A DNA stretch of 64,000 nt. It comes from JBBAGC01 sp964491265. Lineage in GTDB: Bacteria > Spirochaetota > UBA4802 > UBA5550. Location: assembly GCA_964491265.1 (NCBI GenBank), contig CAZBFP010000004.1, positions 62,001 to 126,000 of the forward strand, given 5' to 3'. The translations under genes were made by a program, and so were the position numbers. The first letter of the stretch is position 1. Each line of letters opens with the position of its first letter. A model generated the notes under the pieces. That model saw only the letters and a list, made by a program, of their open reading frames with translations, searched no databases and was not told the DNA's origin. This document shows, one piece after another, positions 17,484-26,810 of this stretch.

Positions 17484-18398
17484 CTATTTTTTACTGAAGC
17501 TTATTAAACGGGTCATAATACGATCCAGAGCCTGTATATCATCAGCATAATTTTCCAGGTCTCTGTCAACAGAAATATTGCTTTTCACTTTTGCAATCAT
17601 CTCCTTTATCACAAGAAGATCCTGTTTCCTTTCGATCACACCAGACTCAAGGATACTTTTTAAATAGGAAAACTTATAATTCCGCAGATTAACCCTGAAA
17701 AAGAACTCAATCCCGTAAATCTTAAGAAGTTTATTTATTGAACTCCTGCTGCTCTGCTTAAGATAATCATCATGGAGAGGTGAATCCACTGCCCTTCGCA
17801 CAACTTTTTTTACAGGCACCTCCATTTTCGGCGGAGGAGAATTTTTTTCATCAATAATCTCTTTTAAAATAGCTGAATTTATTTCAATCTGTATTTTAAG
17901 ATTCTCCTCTTTCCACTCCTCTGTATATTCCTTGTATTCCCTGTCCAAAAGCCGGTCGTATTCATCGAGCATAATAGCCTTATTGAGAATTCTCCCCATT
18001 GGGGAATTATTAATATAATGAAGCTTGGGTATCATCTCCTTAATTATCTGATGTGCTGTTTTCTTTTTACCTGCGTAATTTTCATATTCACCTTCAAGGA
18101 GGCGATGAAAAACAGTTTTCAGCTTCTGCACAGTATTATAATCAGCATCAATATAGCCCTGAACTTTATCCAGCTTCTTCCCCTTATCCTCTTTTGTAAT
18201 TTCAATTACAAATATCTTATGGGCTTCTCTGAGTATGCTGATAATTATTTCAATTTCAGCTTTCGTAAGTCCCAGAGAGGATTCAATTTCATTATAAAAA
18301 ACATCAGAATGGGGGATAGCATTACTATCAAGAAGAGAGTTTTTGGAAACAATTCTTCTGAATACTTTCTCTATATTTTCCTGTATAGCCTGTATCAT
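17484..18398 (-). CDS. Predicted cytoplasmic helical protein, unknown function
   Basis: 304 residues, no signal peptide or membrane segment, strongly helical and charged. Residues about 25-75 (SDVFYNEIESSLGLTKAEIE) resemble a winged-helix or tetrahelical arrangement but I cannot assign a family. A Pro-rich linker (SPPPKMEVPVKK) near residue 190 separates two helical halves. Confidence 0.65.
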   Translation of the reverse strand: MIQAIQENIEKVFRRIVSKNSLLDSNAIPHSDVFYNEIESSLGLTKAEIEIIISILREAHKIFVIEITKEDKGKKLDKVQGYIDADYNTVQKLKTVFHRLLEGEYENYAGKKKTAHQIIKEMIPKLHYINNSPMGRILNKAIMLDEYDRLLDREYKEYTEEWKEENLKIQIEINSAILKEIIDEKNSPPPKMEVPVKKVVRRAVDSPLHDDYLKQSSRSSINKLLKIYGIEFFFRVNLRNYKFSYLKSILESGVIERKQDLLVIKEMIAKVKSNISVDRDLENYADDIQALDRIMTRLISFSKK

Positions 18399-18783
18399 TA
18401 TAATTATTACTTTTCAGCTGACCTTTTTAATTGGTTTTCTTCAGCCCTGCAAAATAGACAAAGCAATCAGATTCAAAATATTCAGGTTAGTTTACCTTTT
18501 ATAATTTCAATTTCATTTACCCTCCAATCAGGGGTCAAATCAAGCTTAAAAATAAATTCCAAGAAAAAAAATTGACAAATATAGATGAATCCAATAGCCA
18601 ATTATAATTAGAAATGATTATACTCTATTATCACTTGTCTGATTTTTTAATATTACTAATCCCGGAAATAATAGTGAATCATTTCATCTTTATTCAGGAT
18701 TTTGCTTAAAACCGTAAATAATCCCATTTACCGGACTTGTGCTGTAAGAAAATACCGGAAAACTTCAAACCAGGAGATAAATT
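18399..18783. other. Leader region of the ilv operon (385 bp)
   Basis: AT-rich divergent gap between the helical protein gene and ilvB. I see no T-box, attenuator peptide rich in Ile/Leu/Val, or convincing terminator. TTGACA at 18572 and TATAAT at 18603 are 25 bp apart, too far for a standard promoter. The start of ilvB is set by AGGAGA at 18772-18777. Confidence 0.5.
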
Positions 18784-20469
18784 TTGAAAATAAAAGGCGC
18801 ACAGATAATTGTTGAGTCCTTAATCAAAGAGAATGTAGAATATATGTTCGGCTACCCCGGAGGCGTGGTAATCCCCATTTTCCATGAAATTTTTAACGCA
18901 CCAATAAAATTTATATTAAGCAGGCATGAACAGGGCGCAATACACGCAGCAGACGGATATGCCAGGGCATCAGGAAGGCCGGGTGTTGTACTTGCCACAT
19001 CAGGACCCGGGGCCACAAATCTTATCACAGGTATTGCAACAGCTCACCTTGATTCTGTGCCACTTGTAGTTTTTACAGGCCAGGTATCCAGAGATATGAT
19101 AGGCAATGATGCCTTCCAGGAAGTTGATATTACAGGTATAACAAGGCCCATATCAAAACATAACTACCTTGTCCAGGATATTAAAGACCTTGCTACAATT
19201 ATAAAAGAGGCGTTCTACATTGCCACTACAGGGAGACCGGGGCCGGTTGTAATTGATGTACCGGTTGACATATCAAACTCGATGCACAAATTTGAATATC
19301 CTGAAAAAATATCGATAAGAAGCTACAAGCCCACCTATGAAGGGCACCCGGGTCAGATCAAAAAAGCATGCAGGCTTATTGAATCCTCTAAAAGGCCTAT
19401 TATCTACTCCGGAGGGGGTGTAATAATCTCCGATGCATCAGAGGAATTACGGGAGTTTGTAAAATTAACCGGAATTCCGATTACCACAACACTTCTCGGC
19501 ATGGGAGCATTCCCTGAAACCGACCCTCTTTCACTTGAAATGCTGGGGATGCATGGAACCTATTACGCAAATACTGCAGTACACGAATCTGACCTGCTCA
19601 TAGCAGTAGGGGCCAGGTTTGATGACAGGGTAACCGGAAAAATTAACGACTTTATCCCCGATGCAAAGGTAATACACATAGACATTGACCCCGCATCAGT
19701 AAGCAAGAATGTAATGGTTGATGTACCAATAGTAGGGGACTGCAAAAAAATTCTTGCTGCAATGAATAAAGAGATTAAGCCTGTCAAAATTGATGAGTGG
19801 GTAAAGAAAATTAAAAAACTCAAGAAAGAAAACCCCCTGTCATACACCGAAGGTAAAGACGAGAATGATATAAAGCCCCAATATGTGGTGGAGCAGCTTT
19901 ACAAGCTGACAAAAGGGGATGCAATTATTACCACAGAGGTTGGACAGAACCAGATGTGGGCAGCCCAGTTTTACAAATACACCCAGCCCAGGTCATTTAT
20001 CTCATCAGGGGGTCTTGGCACAATGGGCTTTGGACTCCCTGCTGCAATAGGCGCCCAGTTCGCAAGACCTGATAAAAAAGTAATAGATATCGCAGGGGAC
20101 GGATCGATACAGATGAATGTTCAGGAGCTTATTGTGGCAGCTCAGCATAAACTCCCTATTATTATTGCAATCCTTAATAACGGATTCCTGGGCATGGTGC
20201 GGCAGTGGCAGCAGCTTTTCTGGGAGAAACGATATTCCCATACATGCATAAACTTCGCCCCCGATTTTGTTAAACTTGCAGAAGCCTACGGATGCGTGGG
20301 GATACGGGTAACAAAGAAAGATGAGGTTGCTGATGCAATTAAAAAGGCGCTGAAAATAAATGATAAACCGATTATAATAGACTTCAATGTCTGCCGGGAG
20401 GAGAATGTCTACCCCATGGTTCCGGCTGGAAAAACAATTAAAGAAACAATAATGAGAGAACTGGCCTAA
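18784..20469 (+). CDS. ilvB: Acetolactate synthase, catalytic subunit
   Basis: 561 residues starting at TTG 18784, 6 bp after AGGAGA. It shows YMFGYPGGVVIPIF with the catalytic Glu slightly downstream (RHEQGAIHAADGYARA), an FAD-type middle domain, and the ThDP/Mg motif GDGSIQMNVQEL with NNGFLGMVRQWQQLF. It condenses two pyruvates, or pyruvate with 2-oxobutyrate, in the first common step of Ile/Val/Leu synthesis. It is followed after 10 bp by ilvN. Confidence 0.96.
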   Translation: MKIKGAQIIVESLIKENVEYMFGYPGGVVIPIFHEIFNAPIKFILSRHEQGAIHAADGYARASGRPGVVLATSGPGATNLITGIATAHLDSVPLVVFTGQVSRDMIGNDAFQEVDITGITRPISKHNYLVQDIKDLATIIKEAFYIATTGRPGPVVIDVPVDISNSMHKFEYPEKISIRSYKPTYEGHPGQIKKACRLIESSKRPIIYSGGGVIISDASEELREFVKLTGIPITTTLLGMGAFPETDPLSLEMLGMHGTYYANTAVHESDLLIAVGARFDDRVTGKINDFIPDAKVIHIDIDPASVSKNVMVDVPIVGDCKKILAAMNKEIKPVKIDEWVKKIKKLKKENPLSYTEGKDENDIKPQYVVEQLYKLTKGDAIITTEVGQNQMWAAQFYKYTQPRSFISSGGLGTMGFGLPAAIGAQFARPDKKVIDIAGDGSIQMNVQELIVAAQHKLPIIIAILNNGFLGMVRQWQQLFWEKRYSHTCINFAPDFVKLAEAYGCVGIRVTKKDEVADAIKKALKINDKPIIIDFNVCREENVYPMVPAGKTIKETIMRELA

Positions 20470-20479
20470 AGGGGATATA

Positions 20480-20965
20480 ATGATTAAACGAATATTTTCA
20501 ATTAAAGTAGAAAACAGATTCGGCGTACTTGCAAGGGTAGCAGGGCTCTTCTCCGCAAGAGGGTATAATATTGACTCACTTGCAGTAAGCAAAACCGAGC
20601 ATGATGATATATCGGTAATGACAGTTGTTGTTAATGGTGATGACCGGATTCTGGAACAGGTTAAAAAACAGCTCAATAAACTGATTGACGTAATAAAAGT
20701 ATCTGACCATGCTCCTCAATCATCAGTACAGAGGGAACTTGCCCTTGTAAAGCTTAACTGCCCCCCTGCCAAGAGAGGCGAAATAATACAGCTTGCAGAA
20801 ATTTTCGGGGCTGAAGTGGCAGACCTGGCATGCAAAAGCATAACCATTTCCATAAACGGCGATCCTGAGAAGATAGAAAAATTTATTGAACTATCTGCGC
20901 CATATGGGATCAAGGAGTCCATGAGAACAGGACTTGTATCAATTCAGAGAGACAAAGAGAAGTAA
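20480..20965 (+). CDS. ilvN: Acetolactate synthase, regulatory subunit
   Basis: 161 residues. An N-terminal ACT domain (RIFSIKVENRFGVLARVAGL, FSARGYNIDSLAVS) is followed by a second ACT-like domain. It binds the catalytic subunit and mediates valine feedback inhibition. The length fits the family. Confidence 0.95.
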   Translation: MIKRIFSIKVENRFGVLARVAGLFSARGYNIDSLAVSKTEHDDISVMTVVVNGDDRILEQVKKQLNKLIDVIKVSDHAPQSSVQRELALVKLNCPPAKRGEIIQLAEIFGAEVADLACKSITISINGDPEKIEKFIELSAPYGIKESMRTGLVSIQRDKEK

Positions 20966-21009
20966 CACAATTTTAAAACAGGTATATTACGATTTTAAGG
21001 AGATATAAA

Positions 21010-22005
21010 ATGGCTAAGATGTACTATGAAGCAGATGCAGACATAAGCTTACTGAAGGATAAAACAATCGCTGTTATCGGCTACGGGAGCCAGGGTCATT
21101 CCCAGGCGCAGAACCTTCGCGACAGCGGACTTAATGTTATTATTGCTGAGCTTGAAGGAACAGACAACTACAAACTTGCTGTTTCACACAATTTTAAACC
21201 AGTAACAGCAAAGGAGGCAGCAGAAAAAGCTGACCTTATCCAGATCCTTGCCCCTGACCACATCCAGGAGAAAATCTATAATGAAGATATAAAACCTTCA
21301 ATGAAAGCAGGGAAAATACTTGTTTTCTCTCACGGCTTTAACATTCATTATGACAGAATAGCACCTCCCCAGGATGTAGATGTTATTATGATAGCTCCAA
21401 AGGGCCCCGGACATCTGGTAAGAAGTGAATATGTAAAAGGGGGCGGAGTACCGGGACTTATTGCAATACACAATGATGCATCTGGAAAAGCTAAAGATTT
21501 CGCTCTTGCATACGCAGATGGAATCGGAGCAACCAGAGGCGGAGTAATTGAAACTACATTTAAAGAGGAAACAGAAACCGATCTTTTCGGAGAGCAGTGT
21601 GTTCTCTGCGGCGGTGCCTCTGAACTTGTAAAAGCGGGTTTTGACACACTTGTTAAAGCAGGATATCAGCCTGAGATAGCCTATTTTGAATGTCTCCATG
21701 AACTTAAGCTCATTGTTGACCTATTCTATCAGGGGGGGCTTAACTATATGAGATACTCAGTATCTGATACAGCTGAATACGGCGACTATGTAACCGGCCC
21801 CAGAATCATTACTGATGAAACAAAGAAGACCATGGAAAAAGTTCTAAAAGAGATTCAGGATGGAACATTCGCTAAAAACTGGATTGCTGAAAATGAGAAT
21901 GGCCGCCCCTTCTTTAACAAGGTAAGGGAAGAGCAGAAGAATCACCAGATTGAAAAGGTGGGCGCTGATCTCCGCAAAATGATGAAGTGGATCGACGCGA
22001 AGTAA
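21010..22005 (+). CDS. ilvC: Ketol-acid reductoisomerase
   Basis: 331 residues, class I (short) length. NAD(P)-binding GYGSQGHSQAQNLRDSG, then IAPKGPGHLVR and the knotted C-terminal domain with Mg ligands (ETDLFGEQCVLCGG, FECLHELKLIVDL). It converts acetolactate to dihydroxy-isovalerate. ilvD is not in the window. An AAGGAG box lies 8 bp upstream. It ends the ilvB-ilvN-ilvC operon. Confidence 0.97.
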   Translation: MAKMYYEADADISLLKDKTIAVIGYGSQGHSQAQNLRDSGLNVIIAELEGTDNYKLAVSHNFKPVTAKEAAEKADLIQILAPDHIQEKIYNEDIKPSMKAGKILVFSHGFNIHYDRIAPPQDVDVIMIAPKGPGHLVRSEYVKGGGVPGLIAIHNDASGKAKDFALAYADGIGATRGGVIETTFKEETETDLFGEQCVLCGGASELVKAGFDTLVKAGYQPEIAYFECLHELKLIVDLFYQGGLNYMRYSVSDTAEYGDYVTGPRIITDETKKTMEKVLKEIQDGTFAKNWIAENENGRPFFNKVREEQKNHQIEKVGADLRKMMKWIDAK

Positions 22006-22051
22006 AATTTGAAGATTATACCTCCGGGGCTGACCAGAATGTATTTTTTTT

Positions 22052-22164
22052 GTCATACCGGCTATAGCGAAGCGGAAGGCCGGTATCTCATACAGTTGAT
22101 TTAATCAGGAGAGATGAGATTCCCGCACCTGTACTGAGCTTGTCGAAGTATGCGCGGGAATGAC
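22052..22164. repeat. GTCATTCC-ended interspersed repeat, full copy
   Basis: Runs from GTCATACCGG to GCGGGAATGAC and is built of two hairpin half-units: GTCATACCGGC...GCCGGTATCTCAT and ATGAGATTCCCGCAC...GCGCGGGAATGAC. The right half is the reverse complement of the partial copy at 24368, including CGACAAGCTCAGTACAGGTG. It lies downstream of ilvC and upstream of the 5S promoter. Confidence 0.82.
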
Positions 22165-22220
22165 AGTACCAGCAAAATTATAATAAAATAAAAAAATTTT
22201 AATTTTATTATAATTTTTTA

Positions 22221-22249
22221 TTGACAGAAGCAGTGCTGAAAAATATATG
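22221..22249 (+). promoter_or_regulatory. Promoter of the 5S rRNA gene
   Basis: TTGACA (22221-22226) and TATATG (22244-22249) with a 17-bp spacer, preceded by an A/T-rich UP-like stretch. The predicted start is about 20 bp before the mature 5S 5' end. Confidence 0.75.
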
Positions 22250-22276
22250 TATATCACACTAAAGAAAAGAAACTTT

Positions 22277-22393
<117 letters not shown>

Positions 22394-22404
22394 TTAAAAA
22401 TAAT

Positions 22405-22436
22405 AAAAAGACAACCGAAAGGGAGTCTTTTTTTTT
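22405..22436 (+). terminator. Intrinsic terminator of the 5S gene
   Basis: Stem AAAAAGAC / GTCTTTTT with a short internal stem, ending in ten T residues, 12 bp after the 5S 3' end. Confidence 0.85.
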
Positions 22437-22554
22437 GCCCTGAAATAATTAAGATAGTCCCATCTGACAAAAAGCAAATATCTTGACATTCCCTTAGCCT
22501 TTCAAAAACATGAAAAACAGCCGGTAATTCAGGAATTAACACTGAAAAAAAATT

Positions 22555-23484
22555 ATGATTGATTCAGAAAAAATAAAGCTTACAAGCCCCTTTGTACTGG
22601 CACCCATTGCAGGGTTTACCGATTCTGTTTTCCGGAAAATCTGTGTAAAGCATGGATGCGCCCTCACTTTTACCGAGCTCATAAGCTGCAATGGAATTGT
22701 GAGAAATAATTCAAAAACCGTGGCCATGCTTAAATTCACCGGAGACGAGCGCCCCCTGGGGATACAGATTTTCGGCAACGATCCTGTAGTGATGGCTGAG
22801 GCTGCATCCTTTGTAGAGACCCTCAATCCTGACCTGATAGACATAAATATGGGATGCCCTGCCCGGAAGGTCTGCGGCTCTGAAAGTGGAGCGTTCCTTT
22901 TGCGTGATCCCGGGCTTATAAATAAGATAACTTCAGCTGTTGTAAAGAGAGTAAAAATCCCTGTAAGCGCTAAAATCCGCACCGGATGGGATGATGATAA
23001 TAAAAATTACCGCGATGTAGTTAAAGCCCTTGAAGATGGGGGGATTTCACTTATTTCTGTTCATGGACGCACAAGGGTGCAGCAGTATTCCGGTACTGCT
23101 GACTGGGATATAATAAAAGAGATAAATTCAATTGCTTCGGTTCCTGTAATCGGCAATGGCGACATCAGGTCACATGAGCAGGGGATTGACATGCTCCGAT
23201 CCTCCGGCTGCCCTGCTGTGATGATAGGCCGGGGCGCCATAGGGAATCCCTGGATTTTCAGCGGCCATACACCTTCTATCCGGGAGATTAAAGACCAGAT
23301 AAGGGAACACCTCTTTATGATGATTGAAGAATACGGAGAGTTCGGGATTAAGCTTATGCGGAAGCATATTGTAAAATATATTCATGGTATAAGAAACGCC
23401 TCATCATTAAGGAGCAGGATTCTGCAGAGTATGGATCTGGATGAAATCCTGGAAACAGTGGAACTCCTTGAGGAGTCCCTATGA
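22555..23484 (+). CDS. dusB: tRNA-dihydrouridine synthase (DusB-like)
   Basis: 309 residues, FMN TIM barrel. APIAGFTDSVFRKICVKHG, ERPLGIQIFGND, DLIDINMGCPARKVCGSESG with the catalytic Cys, SVHGRTRVQQYSGTADW and PVIGNGDIRS are all present. It reduces specific uridines in tRNA to dihydrouridine. The exact subfamily (DusB versus another Dus) is inferred from overall pattern. It follows the 5S terminator. Confidence 0.88.
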   Translation: MIDSEKIKLTSPFVLAPIAGFTDSVFRKICVKHGCALTFTELISCNGIVRNNSKTVAMLKFTGDERPLGIQIFGNDPVVMAEAASFVETLNPDLIDINMGCPARKVCGSESGAFLLRDPGLINKITSAVVKRVKIPVSAKIRTGWDDDNKNYRDVVKALEDGGISLISVHGRTRVQQYSGTADWDIIKEINSIASVPVIGNGDIRSHEQGIDMLRSSGCPAVMIGRGAIGNPWIFSGHTPSIREIKDQIREHLFMMIEEYGEFGIKLMRKHIVKYIHGIRNASSLRSRILQSMDLDEILETVELLEESL

Positions 23485-23632
23485 TCATAATCCCGATTTT
23501 ATTTCCGGCAAAGAAATAGGGGTGATTTTTCATCTCTCCATAAGTCACGAAAAAGATTATGCCGCAGCTGTGACAATAATAGAAAAAGTCCTATAGATCC
23601 GCCGGAATGAGGCTCTGACCCCCTACCCGCAC

Positions 23633-24256
23633 TTACAGATAATACCTTTTCTGCTCCTGTACTGTTGATATGGGGAACCTGCCGTAATGATGGCCCGGCC
23701 AGATTACTGTATCATCAAGCAGGGACAATATTTTATTTCTGATCGATTCCATTATATCTTTTTCGCTCCCCCCTCTGAAATCGGTTCGGCCGAAACCCTC
23801 TGTAAAAAGGGTATCACCTGTAAAAAGATTACCATTCCAGTATAAACAGATGCTCCCCGGTGTATGCCCGGGAGTATGGATAACCTTTATCTTTTCAGCC
23901 CCAAGTGTAATTAAATTGCCGTCTCTAAGGAGTTGAGGGGTCAGAGCCTTCCCCCTCCCCCCTTTAATAATATCCATTAACCTGTTTATTCCGCTTTTAA
24001 GAAGAGGGGCATCATTTTCATGAATATGAAGAGTTGCTCCATATTTTTTTACAAAATAGCGATTGCCGGTTGTGTGATCAAAATGCCCGTGAGTATTGAT
24101 GATCTTTGTTATATTTAAATTCAGTTTTTTTATAATCAGATCTATTTTATCAAAATTTGAAGCAGGATCAATAAGAAGTGCATCCCCGCTATCCTCTTCG
24201 CCCAGAATATAACAGAAAACAGCCATTTGGCCCACAAGCACCTGTTCTATTATCAT
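23633..24256 (-). CDS. Metallo-beta-lactamase-fold hydrolase (glyoxalase II-like)
   Basis: 207 residues. Metal site THGHFDHTTGN plus HTPGHTPGSICLYW, DTLFTEGFGRTDFRGG and a C-terminal WPGHHYG. This is the short, cytosolic glyoxalase II / hydroxyacylglutathione hydrolase-like group; the natural thioester substrate is unknown. A copy of the dispersed word (23937-23947) is read in reverse as KALTP, and another lies 11 bp beyond the stop codon (23612). Confidence 0.88.
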   Translation of the reverse strand: MIIEQVLVGQMAVFCYILGEEDSGDALLIDPASNFDKIDLIIKKLNLNITKIINTHGHFDHTTGNRYFVKKYGATLHIHENDAPLLKSGINRLMDIIKGGRGKALTPQLLRDGNLITLGAEKIKVIHTPGHTPGSICLYWNGNLFTGDTLFTEGFGRTDFRGGSEKDIMESIRNKILSLLDDTVIWPGHHYGRFPISTVQEQKRYYL

Positions 24257-24367
24257 AATGCAGCACCCTCTTATTTTATTAAATAATTCCGGACTCTTAT
24301 ATCAGCACGTTTCAACAAAATTATACCTGTTTCAGCAAAAAGGTAATAGTATAATTTTAGTATTGAG

Positions 24368-24430
24368 GTCATTCCCGCGCATATTTTGACAAGCTCAGTA
24401 CAGGTGCGGGAATCTCATAACTCCTGATTT
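24368..24430. repeat. GTCATTCC-ended repeat, half copy, in the ribBA leader
   Basis: GTCATTCCCGCGC...GTGCGGGAATCTCATAA, one hairpin half-unit of the 22052 element. It sits in the 380-bp gap 24257-24636. The remainder holds a small stem TCTCAG...CTGAGA (24555-24581), but I do not find the conserved segments of an FMN riboswitch upstream of ribBA. Confidence 0.75.
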
Positions 24431-24636
24431 CACCCTCTAAAACTATGGCGGCCCTGGAAAAATGTAAATTTAAAAAAACATTTGAAATTATAACGCTTTA
24501 AATAATTGTGTCAGAATGATACGATGTATCTCCTCAAAAGCAGGGGCAAATTCGTCTCAGCTCGTCAGCAGCGCTCTGAGAAAGGCTTTATACCCTTTTA
24601 TTGAGAAGTTAAGATACAATCTACCGGAGAATAAAT

Positions 24637-25854
24637 ATGAAATCAAGTACTATACCAGAAGTTATTGAAGATATAAGAAACGGGAAAATGATAATCCTTG
24701 TTGATAATGAAGACAGGGAGAATGAGGGGGATATTGTAGTTGCAGCTGAACACTGTACCCCTGAAATAATAAACTTTATGGCAACTCATGGAAGAGGCCT
24801 TATATGTGTCCCAATGACACAGAACAGGGCTGCCAGGCTCGACCTTAACCTCATGGTACAGGAAAACACCGACAAATACCAGACTGCATTTACCATATCT
24901 GTGGACGCGGTAGAGGAGACCACTACAGGGATTTCCGCCCATGACAGGGCAAAAACAGTACAGGTACTTATTGATGACAGCACAAATCCGGAGGACTTAA
25001 GAAAACCGGGCCATATCTTCCCCCTTGCTGCCAGAAAAGGGGGTGTACTTGTAAGAGCGGGACACACAGAAGGGGCTGTGGATCTTCCACGTATGGCAGG
25101 GCTTAAGCCTGCAGGTGTAATATGCGAAATACTAAATGAAGACGGTACTATGGCGCGGAGACCCGATCTTGATAAGTTTGCGGAAAAACATGGTTTAAAA
25201 ATCGCCACAATTTCAGATCTTATTAAATACAGGCAGCACAAGGAAAGACTTATTAAAAGGGTTTCTGAAGCTGATATGCCCACAGACTTTGGCGAGTTCC
25301 GGATCTTTGCCTACGAAACTCAAGTGGGGAATGAAACACATATTGCACTGGTTAAAGGTGACATTGAAGGGGACAAAGAGGTTCCGGTAAGGGTTCACTC
25401 CGAGTGTCTCACAGGGGATGTTTTCGGATCAAGACGATGCGACTGCGGATCACAGCTCCACAACGCCATGGAATATATTGATAAAAACGGCTTCGGGGTA
25501 ATTCTCTATCTCCGCCAGGAGGGGAGAGGAATAGGCCTGGGGAATAAGATAAAGGCATACCATCTGCAAGATGGCGGCATGGATACAGTTGAGGCAAACA
25601 TAAAACTTGGATTTCCATCTGACCTTAGAAATTACGGCATAGGGGCACAGATACTGGTTGATCTGGGCCTGAGCAAAATAAAGCTTATTACAAACAATCC
25701 TAAAAAAATTATCGGCATAGAAGGCTACGGCCTTACTGTAACAGACAGAATACCCCTTGAAGTACAGCCTGACGACCGGAACAGGTTCTACCTTGAAACC
25801 AAAAGGGACCGCATGGGTCACCTGATTCTCGGCAATAATGAAAAAGAATCTTAA
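24637..25854 (+). CDS. ribBA: Bifunctional DHBP synthase / GTP cyclohydrolase II
   Basis: 405 residues. The N-terminal RibB domain (1-205) has DNEDRENEGDIVVAA and GHIFPLAARKGGVLVRAGHTE. The C-terminal RibA domain has the zinc site SECLTGDVFGSRRCDCGSQL and LYLRQEGRGIGLGNKIKAY. It feeds riboflavin synthesis by making 3,4-dihydroxybutanone-4-P and opening GTP. The next gene starts 29 bp downstream on the same strand. Confidence 0.97.
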   Translation: MKSSTIPEVIEDIRNGKMIILVDNEDRENEGDIVVAAEHCTPEIINFMATHGRGLICVPMTQNRAARLDLNLMVQENTDKYQTAFTISVDAVEETTTGISAHDRAKTVQVLIDDSTNPEDLRKPGHIFPLAARKGGVLVRAGHTEGAVDLPRMAGLKPAGVICEILNEDGTMARRPDLDKFAEKHGLKIATISDLIKYRQHKERLIKRVSEADMPTDFGEFRIFAYETQVGNETHIALVKGDIEGDKEVPVRVHSECLTGDVFGSRRCDCGSQLHNAMEYIDKNGFGVILYLRQEGRGIGLGNKIKAYHLQDGGMDTVEANIKLGFPSDLRNYGIGAQILVDLGLSKIKLITNNPKKIIGIEGYGLTVTDRIPLEVQPDDRNRFYLETKRDRMGHLILGNNEKES

Positions 25855-25883
25855 ACCGGCACTTCTGTTAAAAGGGGAATGAT

Positions 25884-26801
25884 TTGATAGATAACCAGCT
25901 GCCCAGAATTTTAGTTGTTGATGATGAAGAGGTAATACGGATTACCCTTCAGAAAAAGCTTTCAAGAATGGGCTATAATGTAATATCCTTTGAAAAGGCT
26001 GAGGATCTGCTGTACTATCTGAAGGATGGAGATCCCAGGGCTGACCTGATTATTACTGATATTAAGCTCCGCAAGATGGATGGGATTGAACTTTTACGCA
26101 GGATCAACAGCATGGAGGAACCCCCTCCGGTTTTAATTATAAGCGGACACGGCAATGTTGAGGATGCCATAAGAGCGCTCAGATATGGAGCAAGTGACTA
26201 TATACGGAAACCCTTTGACATTAATGATCTCACCTCTTCTGTCAGATCTGTTTTAAAGCGGAAACTTGAAAAAAGTCTTGCCGAGAGTTCGGGCAAATAT
26301 AAAAAATATGAAAAATCTGTTTTCTCTATTCCCAATGACGGAAGTCTTATCAATACCATATCTTTTAATCTTACAAAAGACCTTGTCCCTTCCGGCCTTT
26401 TCAACTATACAACATCTGAAAATATTGCACTCTCCCTCAAAGAAGCGCTTACCAATGCCATGTTTCACGGAAACCTGGAAATCGACTCCTCGCTTAGAGA
26501 CAGCGGAGGTATGCGCGAGTTTAACGATGAGGTTGAAAAAAGACGCGTAATTGCTCCATATAATGAGAGGATGGTAAAAATTACCTATGAATTTACGCCG
26601 GATTATGTTTTATATGAAATAGAGGATCAGGGCCCGGGATTTGATTACCAGTCTCTCCCTAATCCAAGGGATCCAGAAAACTTTTTTAAAAACAGCGGCA
26701 GAGGACTCCTTATTATACGAATACACATGGATGAGGTTACATGGAGTGATTCCGGACGGGTTATAACAATGAAGAAAAGCAAAATCAATAGAAACAGCTA
26801 G
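25884..26801 (+). CDS. Response regulator with RsbW-type ATPase output domain
   Basis: 305 residues from TTG at 25884 (AAGGGGA upstream). The receiver (residues 8-125) has DDE at 14-16, phospho-Asp in LIITDIKLRKMDG and Lys in DYIRKPF. After a short linker comes a GHKL ATPase of the anti-sigma kinase type: N box EALTNAMFHGNLE, G1 EIEDQGPGFD, G2 GRGLLIIR. There is no dimerisation/His domain, so it is not a sensor kinase. It may phosphorylate or bind a STAS-type partner under control of an unseen kinase. mtnA follows 9 bp downstream. Confidence 0.87.
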   Translation: MIDNQLPRILVVDDEEVIRITLQKKLSRMGYNVISFEKAEDLLYYLKDGDPRADLIITDIKLRKMDGIELLRRINSMEEPPPVLIISGHGNVEDAIRALRYGASDYIRKPFDINDLTSSVRSVLKRKLEKSLAESSGKYKKYEKSVFSIPNDGSLINTISFNLTKDLVPSGLFNYTTSENIALSLKEALTNAMFHGNLEIDSSLRDSGGMREFNDEVEKRRVIAPYNERMVKITYEFTPDYVLYEIEDQGPGFDYQSLPNPRDPENFFKNSGRGLLIIRIHMDEVTWSDSGRVITMKKSKINRNS

Positions 26802-26810
26802 GGGGAAATA

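Noticed and set aside
18572..18608. TTGACA and TATAAT as the ilvB promoter
   Set aside because: The boxes are 25 bp apart, outside the workable spacer range.
24257..24636. FMN riboswitch upstream of ribBA
   Set aside because: The conserved RFN segments are not present; only a half-copy repeat and a small stem are seen.
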